DNA of 8,294 nt from an uncultured Brevundimonas sp. (GCA_946481405.1 CAMLNY010000029.1:1-8294), one strand, 5' to 3'. Positions 1 to 6,170 are shown, counted from the stretch's first letter. Notes: generated by a model from the letters alone, not told the origin. Numbers and translations are program-made.

Positions 1-228
1 CGACATGATCTTGTCGGGATCGAAGCTGGCCGGGTCCTCCGGCGAGCCGCCGCCGCGCCCGTCCACGCTGGGGACCTCGCCGGCGATGGTGCAGCCGTAG
101 CCCTCGGTGTCGAAGGTGGTGATCCGCCGGATGCCGGAGCGGCCCTCGACGATTCCCTTCCAGCTGTGTTCGACGCCATTGCCCAGAGGCGTGACGAGGC
201 CGAGACCGGTGACGACGACGCGACGCAT
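1..228 (-). CDS. fabF: 3-oxoacyl-ACP synthase II (FabF), N-terminal 76 residues, cut by the window edge
   Basis: FabF condenses malonyl-ACP with a growing acyl-ACP, the elongation step of type II fatty acid synthesis in the cytoplasm. Only the first 76 codons are visible. The protein opens with MRRVVVTGLGLVTPLGNGVE, the typical start of KASII enzymes, followed by W23, G25-I26 and G29-SGI (residues 31-33) and then TTFD (37-40), all characteristic of the N-terminal thiolase-fold half. The Cys-His-His catalytic residues lie beyond the window and cannot be checked. The ATG at 228 is preceded by GGAG about 10 bases upstream. A short Gly-rich insertion at residues 57-61 is slightly unusual. The gene lies downstream of acpP on the same strand, with a hairpin/T-run between them, so its expression may be set lower than that of acpP. 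FabB is the alternative assignment, but the position after acpP favours FabF. Confidence 0.95.
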   Translation of the reverse strand, partial: MRRVVVTGLGLVTPLGNGVEHSWKGIVEGRSGIRRITTFDTEGYGCTIAGEVPSVDGRGGGSPEDPASFDPDKIMS

Positions 229-257
229 GCTTTCGCGCTCCAACTCCAGAAACCTTG

Positions 258-313
258 ATTCAGAAACAATAATGGCCGCCGGGCTTCTCCGCTAGGAGCG
301 CCAGGCGGCCATT
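258..313 (-). terminator. Intrinsic terminator or attenuator between acpP and fabF
   Basis: A perfect 10-base inverted repeat (aatggccgcc at 271-280, ggcggccatt at 304-313) encloses a smaller ctcc/ggag hairpin with a 4-base loop (287-298). Read on the minus strand, the stem is followed at once by ATTATTGTTTCTG, a T-rich run. It lies 25 bases after the acpP stop and upstream of the fabF ribosome site. The structure is seen directly; its termination activity is inferred. Partial read-through would give much acpP message and less fabF, which fits the high demand for acyl carrier protein. Confidence 0.7.
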
Positions 314-338
314 GAATGCCGTCGAAAGGAACGGGGGC

Positions 339-578
339 TTAGCCCGCGGTCTTCTCGTTGATGAACTTCACGGCGTCGCCGACGGTCTGAATGTGTTCAG
401 CGGCGTCGTCCGGGATTTCGATGTCGAACTCTTCCTCGAAGGCCATGACCAGTTCGACGTTGTCGAGCGAGTCGGCGCCCAGGTCGTCGATGAAGCTGGC
501 CTTTTCGGTGACCTTGTCCGGATCGGCGTCCAGGTGGTCGATGACGATCTTGCGGACGCGTTCCAGGGTGTCGGACAT
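339..578 (-). CDS. acpP: Acyl carrier protein
   Basis: This is the 79-residue acidic four-helix carrier that holds acyl intermediates on a 4'-phosphopantetheine arm during fatty acid synthesis and donates acyl groups to lipid A and phospholipid enzymes. The attachment motif [12 protein letters not shown] is present, with Ser37 as the modified serine. Helix II recognition residues ([10 protein letters not shown], about 41-51) and the [10 protein letters not shown] segment are typical. Length and composition match the family. The ATG at 578 is preceded by AAGG about 11 bases upstream on the minus strand. The gene stands alone between fabG (205 bases upstream) and fabF, with a hairpin terminator candidate just after its stop. 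Its leader is rich in short hairpins, so it probably has its own promoter and message. Confidence 0.98.
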   Translation of the reverse strand: MSDTLERVRKIVIDHLDADPDKVTEKASFIDDLGADSLDNVELVMAFEEEFDIEIPDDAAEHIQTVGDAVKFINEKTAG

Positions 579-598
579 GTGTGTCTCTGCCTTCTAGA

Positions 599-666
599 GC
601 CGCCGGAGCGGCGTATGGTGTCTTGCCGTCTCACGACGGCCCCGCTTGCGCAAGAGGCAACGCCTC
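599..666 (-). promoter_or_regulatory. Hairpin-rich leader of acpP
   Basis: Three short perfect inverted repeats lie in a row upstream of acpP: gccgc/gcggc with a cgga loop (599-612), gccgtc/gacggc with a tcac loop (625-640), and gaggc/gcctc with a 3-base loop (654-666). A palindrome, cttgcgcaag (645-654), abuts the last. If transcription starts upstream of these, the 5' leader would be heavily folded, which could protect a short abundant message or influence translation. The repeats are direct observations; any function is inference, and short GC repeats arise easily by chance in DNA of this composition. Confidence 0.35.
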
Positions 667-688
667 GCTGACCCAACCGGTTGCGCGG

Positions 689-696
689 CCTTTAGC
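689..696 (-). promoter_or_regulatory. Possible -10 element for acpP
   Basis: On the minus strand this reads GCTAAAGG, close to the Caulobacter housekeeping -10 consensus GCTANAWC (recalled from the literature). I found no good matching -35 upstream, so this is a weak call. It would give a leader of about 105 bases carrying the three hairpins described separately. Confidence 0.25.
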
Positions 697-736
697 ACAC
701 CGCTGCGGGAAGGAAACAGGGCGTAACTTTCCTTGA

Positions 737-769
737 TCGGCTGTCGCGCGGTCGCGCGACGTGAGCCGA
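737..769 (-). terminator. Hairpin downstream of fabG, candidate terminator without a T-run
   Basis: A 13-base-pair interrupted stem is present: tcggct (737-742) plus gtcgcgc (743-749) pair with gcgcgac (754-760) and agccga (764-769). The loop is ggtc, with a 3-base bulge (gtg) on one side. It begins about 15 bases after the fabG stop on the minus strand. No T-run follows, so it is not a canonical intrinsic terminator. It may instead stabilise the 3' end of the fabD-fabG message or act with Rho. Confidence 0.45.
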
Positions 770-783
770 AGGGCTGTGATCGA

Positions 784-1524
784 TCAGATCATCGCCATGC
801 CGCCGTTAACGTGCAGGGTCTGGCCGGTGACGTAGGCGGCCTCGTCGGACGCCAGATAGACGGCGGCGGCGGCGATCTCGTCGCCCGTACCGAGGCGGCC
901 GGTCGGGATGTTCTTGAGGATGGTCTCGCGCTGCTGCTCGTTCAGGACGTCGGTCATGGGCGAGGCGATGAAGCCCGGGGCGATGCAATTCACCGTGATC
1001 CCGCGCGAACCGACTTCCTGGGCCAGCGACTTGGAGAAGCCGATCATGCCGGCCTTGGAGGCGGCGTAGTTTGTCTGGCCGGGGTTGCCGGTGACGCCGA
1101 CCACCGAGGTCACGCCGATGATCCGGCCCGCGCGGCGCTTCATCATTCCCTTCATCGCGGCGCGCGACAGACGGAAATAACTTTCGAGGTTGATGGTCAG
1201 GACAGACTGGAAGTCCTCGTCCTTCATCCGCATCAGAAGGCCGTCCCTGGTGATGCCGGCGTTGGCGACGAGGATGTCCAGCGGCGAACCGGCGGCCTCC
1301 TCGGCGGCGGCGACCAGATTGTCGACCGACTCGGGGTCCGACAGGTTGGCCGTGGCGAAGTGGGCGCGCTCGCCCAGCCCGGCCTTGATCTCCGCCAGCA
1401 CGGCCTCGCGCGTGCCGCTGAGGACGACGGTCGCGCCCTGCGCGTGCAGGGCGCGGGCGACGGCTCCGCCGATGCCGCCCGTGGCGCCGGTGACGAGGGC
1501 GGTCTTGCCGGCCAGGTTGAACAT
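784..1524 (-). CDS. fabG: 3-oxoacyl-ACP reductase (NADPH)
   Basis: FabG performs the NADPH-dependent reduction of 3-oxoacyl-ACP to 3-hydroxyacyl-ACP, the first reduction of each elongation round. The 246-residue protein is a complete short-chain dehydrogenase: cofactor loop TGATGGIG at 12-19, NAG at 88-90, structural Asn112, and catalytic Ser140, Tyr153 and Lys157 in the S-x12-Y-x3-K arrangement (GVTSVVG...NYAASK). The PG motif follows at 183-184, and the C-terminus ends in TGQTLHVNGGMAM, as in true FabG. The ATG at 1524 is supported by a strong TAAGGAGA site (1530-1537 on the minus strand) that overlaps the fabD stop codon. The gap to fabD is 10 bases, so the two are cotranscribed and probably translationally coupled. 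Other SDR family members are possible in principle, but the gene neighbourhood and C-terminus make FabG secure. Confidence 0.97.
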   Translation of the reverse strand: MFNLAGKTALVTGATGGIGGAVARALHAQGATVVLSGTREAVLAEIKAGLGERAHFATANLSDPESVDNLVAAAEEAAGSPLDILVANAGITRDGLLMRMKDEDFQSVLTINLESYFRLSRAAMKGMMKRRAGRIIGVTSVVGVTGNPGQTNYAASKAGMIGFSKSLAQEVGSRGITVNCIAPGFIASPMTDVLNEQQRETILKNIPTGRLGTGDEIAAAAVYLASDEAAYVTGQTLHVNGGMAMI

Positions 1525-1534
1525 GGTTCTCTCC

Positions 1535-2485
1535 TTACTGGGCCAGCGACTGGGCGAAGGCCTCGATGTCCTCGGGGGTGTTAAGGGCCAGGCTCTCGGC
1601 GTCGGGGGCGATGCGCTTCGCCATGCCGGTCAGGACCTTGCCCGAGCCGATCTCGGCGAAACGGGCGACGCCGCCTTCGGTCGCCATCCACTCCATCGAT
1701 TCGCGCCAGCGGACGCGGCCGGTGACCTGTTCGACCAGCAGGCGACGGATGACGTCGGCGTCCTGTTCCGGACGGGCGGTGACGTTGGCGACGACCGGGA
1801 CGGCCGGGGCGACGAGGGCGGCGGTGGCCAGCGCGGTCGCCATTTCGTCGGCCGCGGGCTGCATCAGGGGGCAGTGGAAGGGCGCCGAGACGTTCAGCGG
1901 GATGGCGCGGGCGCCCAGCTCCTTGGCCTTCTCGATGGCGCGGTCCACGGCGGCCTTCTCGCCGGAGATGACGACATTGCCGTTGTTGTTGTCGTTGGCG
2001 ACGACGCAGACGCCGACCTCGGCGCCGGCGGCCGCGGCGGCCTCGGCCAGCGCAAGATCCGTCTTTGGCCCGATCAGGGAGGCCATGGCCCCCTGCCCCA
2101 CCGGAACGGCGCGCTGCATGGCCTGACCGCGCAACCTCAGCAGGCGGGCGGTGTCGGCGAGGGACAAGGCGTTCGCCGCCGCCAGCGCCGAGTATTCACC
2201 GAGCGAGTGACCGGCGACGAAGCCGGCCTTGTTCACCGAGACGCCGAAATCCTTTTCCAGCACCCGCATGACGGCGAGCGATACGGCCATCAGGGCCGGC
2301 TGGGCGTTCTCGGTCAGGGTCAGCTGGTCCTCGGGCCCGTTCCGCATCAGGCCGGACAGATCCTGTCCCAGCGCCTGGTCGATCTCGGCGAAGACGTCGC
2401 GGGCCGAGGCGAAGGCGTCGGCCAGCGCCGCCCCCATGCCGACCGCCTGGCTGCCTTGTCCGGGGAACAGGAGGGCGAGGGTCAT
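1535..2485 (-). CDS. fabD: Malonyl-CoA:ACP transacylase
   Basis: FabD transfers malonate from CoA to acyl carrier protein, supplying the extender for fatty acid synthesis. At 316 residues it has the usual length. It shows the FPGQGSQ motif (7-13), the nucleophile elbow GHSLGEYSALAA with catalytic Ser94, Arg119 that binds the malonyl carboxylate (RLLRLRGQAMQ), and the catalytic His204 in APFHCPLM. The small ferredoxin-like subdomain covers roughly 128-200. The start is firm: in the same frame a TGA lies five codons upstream of the ATG at 2485, so no longer version is possible. The Shine-Dalgarno match is weak (GACGGA). It is the first gene of the minus-strand fab block and is divergent from the outer-membrane protein gene at 2636. 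A TTGACGC element about 110 bases upstream may be its promoter. Confidence 0.97.
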   Translation of the reverse strand: MTLALLFPGQGSQAVGMGAALADAFASARDVFAEIDQALGQDLSGLMRNGPEDQLTLTENAQPALMAVSLAVMRVLEKDFGVSVNKAGFVAGHSLGEYSALAAANALSLADTARLLRLRGQAMQRAVPVGQGAMASLIGPKTDLALAEAAAAAGAEVGVCVVANDNNNGNVVISGEKAAVDRAIEKAKELGARAIPLNVSAPFHCPLMQPAADEMATALATAALVAPAVPVVANVTARPEQDADVIRRLLVEQVTGRVRWRESMEWMATEGGVARFAEIGSGKVLTGMAKRIAPDAESLALNTPEDIEAFAQSLAQ

Positions 2486-2575
2486 CGGCGGGGTCCGTCA
2501 TCAGTGTCAGGGGCGCCGAGGGGTAGGCCAACAGGCCGTGCGGCTCAAGCCGGTGAAAACGCACGAACCCTCGCC

Positions 2576-2601
2576 GTTGATCGGACACAATCAGCGTCAA
2601 C
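2576..2601 (-). promoter_or_regulatory. Candidate fabD promoter element (TTGACGC) within a dyad
   Basis: On the minus strand, bases 2600-2594 read TTGACGC, an exact match to the alphaproteobacterial -35 consensus TTGACGS. Ten bases on is CGATCAAC (2583-2576), a poor -10. The element lies about 110 bases upstream of the fabD start. The -35 is good and the -10 weak, so this is tentative. The same bases read on the plus strand can serve the neighbouring receptor gene. Confidence 0.35.
2577..2601 (+). promoter_or_regulatory. Candidate promoter for the outer-membrane receptor gene at 2636
   Basis: TTGATCG (2577-2583), ten bases, then GCGTCAAC (2594-2601) partially match the Caulobacter-type promoter TTGACGS-N10-14-GCTANAWC (about 5 of 7 at each element, as I count). 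It would place the transcript start about 25-30 bases upstream of the GTG start. An alternative -10 is TATGAT at 2603-2608, but its spacing from TTGATC is 20 bases. Confidence 0.35.
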
Positions 2602-2624
2602 CTATGATTTCAGACAGGATTCGC

Positions 2625-2638
2625 GGGGGCGTTCAGTG
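2625..2638 (+). promoter_or_regulatory. Ribosome-binding site deciding a GTG start at 2636
   Basis: GGGGG at 2625-2629 stands six bases before GTG (2636-2638). The next in-frame candidate, ATG at 2651, has no purine-rich sequence before it and would remove the Arg from the signal-peptide n-region. I therefore prefer GTG. Confidence 0.5.
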
Positions 2639-4708
2639 AGTTATCGGCAGATGGGCGCGTGCGCGCTGGCCAGCGCGGCTCTCCTTGGGTTGGATTTGGT
2701 CGCCCCGGGTACGGCCTTGGCCCAGGCGGAAGGCGCGACCGCCGCCGATCCCAACGTGACGAGCTATCCCGCAGCCTTCTTCACCGAGTTCCGATCGGTC
2801 ACCGCCTACGACATGATCGGGCGCATTCCGGGGTTTCAGTTTGACGGCGGCACAGCCGGCCGAGGCTTCGCCGGCACCGTCGGCAATATCCTGATCGACG
2901 GCGAACGCCCACCGGTCCGCAGCGATTCGCTGGCGTCCATCCTGTCCCGCATCCCCGCTTCCCAAGTCGTGCGCATCGACATCGTCCGCGCGGGTGCAGG
3001 CGGCATCGACATGCAGGGCAAGGCCGTGGTCGCCAATGTCATTCGCAGGCCGGACGGGGGCGTCTCCGGATCGGCTTCGGCGACCCTGAGTGCGGACACC
3101 CGTGGCCGGCTGCAGCCGAATGTGAACCTGCAGGTTCGTCGCCAGTGGGACGGCCGGTCGCTGGAAGGGTCGCTGAGCGGGTTCACAGGCGAAGGCGACG
3201 ACAGGAGTCTGCGGGAGCGTCGATCACCGGCCGGAGATCTTATGCTGCTGGCCCGCAGCCAGGGCGTGTTCGACTTCCACGGGCTGTCCGGAACCACGGT
3301 CTACGAAGGGCCGCTGGCGGGCGGTCGCATCCGCCTGAATGGCCTGATCGATATCAACGGCAGCGGCTACGACGGCGAGGATGTGCTGATCGTGCCATTC
3401 GGTCGCGAGATCAATCTGTCGGACAGCACCCAGACCAAGGGTGAGATCGGCCTGCGCTGGACCCGCAGCCTGCCGCGCGGGATGACGCTGGAAATCCTGG
3501 GGTCGCAGCAACTGATCGATAGCGAAAGCGCGGGCGCCTACGACACCCCTGACTTCACCTCCGCCAGTTTCAGCGACGGCTGGCGCGGCGAAAGCATCGG
3601 ATCGGGATCTCTGAAATTCGCCTCGCTCGAGACGCCGTACGGCGCGATCGATTTCGAGGCCGGGTCGGAGGTAGCGTTCAACTTCGTCGAGACGGGCTCG
3701 TCCTACCGACTGGACGGTTCGCCCCTGCTGCTGCCCGGCGATGACACGCGCGTGGAGGAACTGCGCAGCGAGAGCTTCGTCTCGGCCGTCTGGGCGCCGC
3801 GCGACAATCTCAGCGTCACCGGAGCGCTACGCTACGAGCGGTCGCGCATCACCGCGACCGGCACGGCGGGCGACGCCGAGACCGATCTCAGCTTCCTCAA
3901 GCCCCGCCTGAACGTCGCGTGGACGCCTGCCGCCGGCCATCAGCTGGCCTTCAAGCTCGAGCGCAACGTCGATCAGCTGTCGTTCGGCGCCTTTCAGGCC
4001 TCGGCCGCCTTCTCGACCGGGGTGTTCGGTCGCGGCAACCCAGACATACGCCCGGCGCAGATCTGGCTGGCGCAGGCCCGTTACGAGCGGGTGTTCGGCC
4101 GTCAGGGCTCCTTCGTAGCCGAGCTGACGCACGAAAATTTCGACGACGTCCTCGGGGTGGTGGTCATTCTGGAGACTCCGCCTGGCGAGACCACGCCGCG
4201 TCAGTACAACGTCACCCGCAACGTCGGCACAGCGACGCGCGACACGGCCAAATTCACCGGCCGCCTGCCGCTGGACGACTATGGCATGGGCGGTGGAATC
4301 GCCTCGGCCACACTGCAGATCCGGCAGTCCGAGACGCAGGACCCCGTCACCTTCGTCGATCGCCGCCTGTCCAACGAAGTCCCGGTGACGCTGAGCGTGG
4401 GCCTCAGCCAGAACCTGATCAGCCAGCGCATCAACTGGAGCGTCAGCGTTTCCAGCAACCAGCCCTCGCGCGGCTACGGCCCGCGCTTCCTGTCGCGGTC
4501 CAGCAGTGATCCCAGCTTCAACGCGAGCCTGAGCTGGCGGCCCGACGCCCGCCTGAGCCTCAGCGGAGGCCTGAACGTTTCCGGCGGTTCGGACGGGGAA
4601 TATTCGTTGTTCGCCGCGCCGCGCGGAACGGGCGTTCCGCTGTACACGGAGGCGTCCCGCTACGACGGCGCGATCAGCGCCTATGTGAGCGCGCGGCGCA
4701 GCTTCTGA
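2636..4708 (+). CDS. TonB-dependent-receptor-type outer-membrane protein, no clear TonB box
   Basis: This 690-residue protein (GTG start; 685 if ATG at 2651) is an outer-membrane beta-barrel with an N-terminal plug. Residues 1-31 form a signal peptide: Arg4, a hydrophobic stretch about 7-23, and probable cleavage after ALAQA. The plug spans about 55-140 and carries AYDMIGRIPGFQFDGG (57-72), RGFAG (76-80), NILIDGERP (84-92), ILSRIPASQVVRIDIVRAG (102-120) and GIDMQGKAVVANVIRR (123-138), all standard TonB-receptor plug features. The remainder is barrel-like, with alternating hydrophobic strands and polar loops, and it ends in Phe (SARRSF), the outer-membrane assembly signal. No TonB box of the EEVIVTG type lies between signal peptide and plug; VTSYPAAFF (41-49) occupies that place. 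The substrate is unknown. The gene is divergent from fabD and ends 187 bases before rpsF, with no clear terminator between. The open frame continues upstream of 2636 antisense to fabD, but that extension has no coding character. Confidence 0.85.
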   Translation: MSYRQMGACALASAALLGLDLVAPGTALAQAEGATAADPNVTSYPAAFFTEFRSVTAYDMIGRIPGFQFDGGTAGRGFAGTVGNILIDGERPPVRSDSLASILSRIPASQVVRIDIVRAGAGGIDMQGKAVVANVIRRPDGGVSGSASATLSADTRGRLQPNVNLQVRRQWDGRSLEGSLSGFTGEGDDRSLRERRSPAGDLMLLARSQGVFDFHGLSGTTVYEGPLAGGRIRLNGLIDINGSGYDGEDVLIVPFGREINLSDSTQTKGEIGLRWTRSLPRGMTLEILGSQQLIDSESAGAYDTPDFTSASFSDGWRGESIGSGSLKFASLETPYGAIDFEAGSEVAFNFVETGSSYRLDGSPLLLPGDDTRVEELRSESFVSAVWAPRDNLSVTGALRYERSRITATGTAGDAETDLSFLKPRLNVAWTPAAGHQLAFKLERNVDQLSFGAFQASAAFSTGVFGRGNPDIRPAQIWLAQARYERVFGRQGSFVAELTHENFDDVLGVVVILETPPGETTPRQYNVTRNVGTATRDTAKFTGRLPLDDYGMGGGIASATLQIRQSETQDPVTFVDRRLSNEVPVTLSVGLSQNLISQRINWSVSVSSNQPSRGYGPRFLSRSSSDPSFNASLSWRPDARLSLSGGLNVSGGSDGEYSLFAAPRGTGVPLYTEASRYDGAISAYVSARRSF

Positions 4709-4726
4709 CCGGACGGCGCTTCGTCC

Positions 4727-4755
4727 TTGCCCAACCGGCCCTTTTCCCCTATACG
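4727..4755 (+). promoter_or_regulatory. Promoter of the rpsF-rpsR-rplI operon
   Basis: TTGCCC (4727-4732), a 17-base spacer, and TATACG (4750-4755) form a good housekeeping-type promoter. Transcription would start near 4762, giving a leader of about 135 bases before rpsF. No other convincing promoter lies between the receptor gene and rpsF. Confidence 0.55.
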
Positions 4756-4761
4756 CGCCCG

Positions 4762-4895
4762 CTTTCCAGGGCTTCGGTCCCGGTGCGGAGTTCCAAAGGG
4801 CTCGGGAAGTCATCCCGGCCGCCGCCTCGGGAGCCATCGTGGAACGGACTGAACCCGGTCCCTCCGCGCCGAGGCCCTACAAGGGAGACTAACCT
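4762..4895 (+). promoter_or_regulatory. Structured 5' leader of rpsF, candidate ribosomal-protein autoregulatory RNA
   Basis: The leader can fold extensively. GGGC-UUCG-GUCC (4769-4780) is a UUCG-capped hairpin. CGGGA/TCCCG surrounds a 5-base loop at 4803-4817. A 7-base perfect stem, gcctcgg (4824-4830) with ccgaggc (4869-4875), encloses ggac/gtcc (4846-4849/4858-4861) with an ACCCG-containing loop. S6:S18-binding RNA motifs with a conserved CCG are known upstream of rpsF in many bacteria. Whether this leader is one I cannot confirm without a covariance search. AAGGGAG (4881-4887), eight bases before the ATG, is the ribosome site and lies just after the long stem. Confidence 0.4.
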
Positions 4896-5279
4896 ATGGC
4901 TCTGTACGAGCACACGGTCATGTCGCGCCAGGATATCAGCGCGCAACAGGCCGAAGCCCTCAACGACACCATCAAGGACCTGATCGTGGCCGGCGGCGGT
5001 TCCGTCGCCAAGATCGAGTACTGGGGCCTGCGCAACCTGACCTACCGGGTCAAGAAGAACCGCAAGGCGCACTACTCCCTGCTGGCCATCGATTGCCCGC
5101 CGGCCGCCATGGCCGAAGTCGAGCGGCAGCTCGGCATCAACGAAGACGTCCTGCGCTGGCTGACGGTCCGCGTCGAAGAGCTGGACCTGGAGCTGTCGCC
5201 GCTGCTGGCCCGCCGCGAGCGCGAGCGTGAACGCGACCGCGAACGGGGTCCGCGTGAAGACGCCGACGTGGCCGCGTAA
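4896..5279 (+). CDS. rpsF: 30S ribosomal protein S6
   Basis: S6 is a small-subunit protein that binds 16S rRNA as a heterodimer with S18 on the platform of the 30S subunit. At 127 residues it starts [13 protein letters not shown] and contains the S6 core: [22 protein letters not shown] from about 39 to 60, then LLAIDCPP and the second helix MAEVERQL (72-79), ending in [12 protein letters not shown] (85-96). Residues 106-127 are a charged tail of Arg/Glu repeats then DADVAA; C-terminal charged extensions are common in alphaproteobacterial S6. The ATG is preceded by AAGGGAG with an 8-base spacer. It is the first gene of a three-gene operon whose next start is 14 bases after its stop. Its partner S18 is encoded directly downstream. 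Confidence 0.98.
   Translation: MALYEHTVMSRQDISAQQAEALNDTIKDLIVAGGGSVAKIEYWGLRNLTYRVKKNRKAHYSLLAIDCPPAAMAEVERQLGINEDVLRWLTVRVEELDLELSPLLARRERERERDRERGPREDADVAA
5213..5247 (+). repeat. Imperfect 6-base repeat coding the Arg/Glu tail of S6
   Basis: Tandem units of the type CGCGAG/CGTGAA/CGCGAC encode alternating Arg and Glu/Asp residues (about 106-117 of S6). This is a codon-level repeat within the gene, likely variable in length between strains; it is not a mobile or regulatory repeat. Confidence 0.6.
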
Positions 5280-5293
5280 GGAGATCTGGACAC

Positions 5294-5575
5294 ATGACTG
5301 ACACCACCTCCGCCAACGTCCCCGGCGCTCCCGTGAACGCCTCGGCCGGCGCCCGCCGTCCCTTCTATCGTCGCCGCAAGGTCTGCCCGTTCTCGGGCGA
5401 AGGCGCGCCGAAGATCGACTACAAGGACGTCAAGCTCCTGCAACGCTACATTTCCGAACGCGGCAAGATCGTGCCCTCGCGCATCACCGCCGTGTCCCAG
5501 ATCAAGCAGCGCGAACTGGCCAAGGCCATCAAGCGCGCCCGCTATCTGGCCCTCCTGCCGTACGTGGTGAAGTAA
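5294..5575 (+). CDS. rpsR: 30S ribosomal protein S18
   Basis: S18 is a small basic protein of the 30S platform that pairs with S6. The 93-residue product has an Ala/Thr/Pro-rich lead of about 20 residues, then the S18 core: [13 protein letters not shown] (21-33), [20 protein letters not shown] (41-60), and [30 protein letters not shown] (61-90). Only one cysteine is present (Cys31), so the zinc-binding form of the protein is not expected. AAGGAG at 5278-5283 overlaps the rpsF stop codon and stands ten bases before the ATG, which suggests coupling with rpsF. The rplI start follows one base after its stop. Confidence 0.98.
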   Translation: MTDTTSANVPGAPVNASAGARRPFYRRRKVCPFSGEGAPKIDYKDVKLLQRYISERGKIVPSRITAVSQIKQRELAKAIKRARYLALLPYVVK

Positions 5576-5576
5576 G

Positions 5577-6161
5577 ATGAAGGTCGTTCTGCTGGAACGC
5601 GTCGAGAACCTCGGCGCCATCGGCGACGTCGTCACTGTCAAGGACGGCTTCGCTCGCAACTTCCTCCTGCCGCGCGAAAAGGCGCTGCGGGCCACCTCCA
5701 GGAACCTCGAGAAGTTCGAACTCGACCGCGCGGCCATCGAGCAGCGCAACGAGAAGAACAAGGGTGAGGCCCAGAAGATCGCCGACAAGATCGACGGTCA
5801 GTCGTACGTCATGATCCGTCAGGCCGGCGAAACGGGCCAGCTGTACGGTTCGGTCGCCGGCCGCGACGTCGCCGAAGCCATCCAGGCTGAAGGCGGCAAG
5901 GTCGAGCGCTCACAGGTCGTCCTGAACGTTGCGATCAAGACCCTGGGCGTCCACGAGGTGCTGGTTCGCCTGCATCCCGAGGTCTCGGCTACGGTCAAGA
6001 TCAACGTGGCCCGTTCGGCCGAGGAAGCCGAGCGTCAGGCGCGCGGCGAGGACGTCATCAAGACGGCCTATGACGAGGACCGTGAAGCCGCCGCCGAACA
6101 GGCCCGCGACATGGTCGAAGGCGGCGCCGGCCAACAGGACGGTCTCGGCTCCGAGGCCTGA
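5577..6161 (+). CDS. rplI: 50S ribosomal protein L9
   Basis: L9 binds 23S rRNA near the L1 stalk base and reaches out from the large subunit, helping to hold reading frame. The 194-residue protein has the N-terminal rRNA-binding domain (1-52) with the family signature [20 protein letters not shown] (13-32), a connecting helix around 53-76, and a C-terminal domain with GQLYGSV and LHPEV (about 80-148). The last 45 residues are an acidic/Ala-rich extension, common in alphaproteobacterial L9. The start is one base after the rpsR stop and has only a weak purine stretch (AAGTAAG), so translation probably depends on ribosomes finishing rpsR. A strong terminator follows. Confidence 0.98.
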   Translation: MKVVLLERVENLGAIGDVVTVKDGFARNFLLPREKALRATSRNLEKFELDRAAIEQRNEKNKGEAQKIADKIDGQSYVMIRQAGETGQLYGSVAGRDVAEAIQAEGGKVERSQVVLNVAIKTLGVHEVLVRLHPEVSATVKINVARSAEEAERQARGEDVIKTAYDEDREAAAEQARDMVEGGAGQQDGLGSEA

Positions 6162-6170
6162 TCCTGAAAG

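Noticed and set aside
733..1584. 283-codon plus-strand open frame opposite fabG
   Set aside because: Low-complexity translation without any family feature, opposite a secure fabG; a GC-driven shadow.
2196..2600. Possible longer protein upstream of and overlapping fabD on the minus strand
   Set aside because: It is in another frame. The fabD frame has a TGA five codons before its ATG, so fabD cannot extend, and the overlapping product shows no domain.
1190..2635. Very long plus-strand open frame running antisense to fabG and fabD and into the receptor gene
   Set aside because: It lies opposite two certain genes, has Gly/Arg/Asp-rich composition without domains, and no signal peptide or motif. 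The opposite-strand openness follows from high GC at third codon positions. The receptor begins near 2636.
3827..4837. 336-codon minus-strand open frame opposite the first receptor gene
   Set aside because: The plus strand encodes clear barrel sequence here. The minus-strand product is Arg/Ala-rich, with no motif and no ribosome site.
5072..5788. 238-codon minus-strand open frame opposite rpsF, rpsR and rplI
   Set aside because: Three certain ribosomal-protein genes occupy the other strand; the product contains a Ser/Arg repeat that is merely the antisense of the S6 tail.
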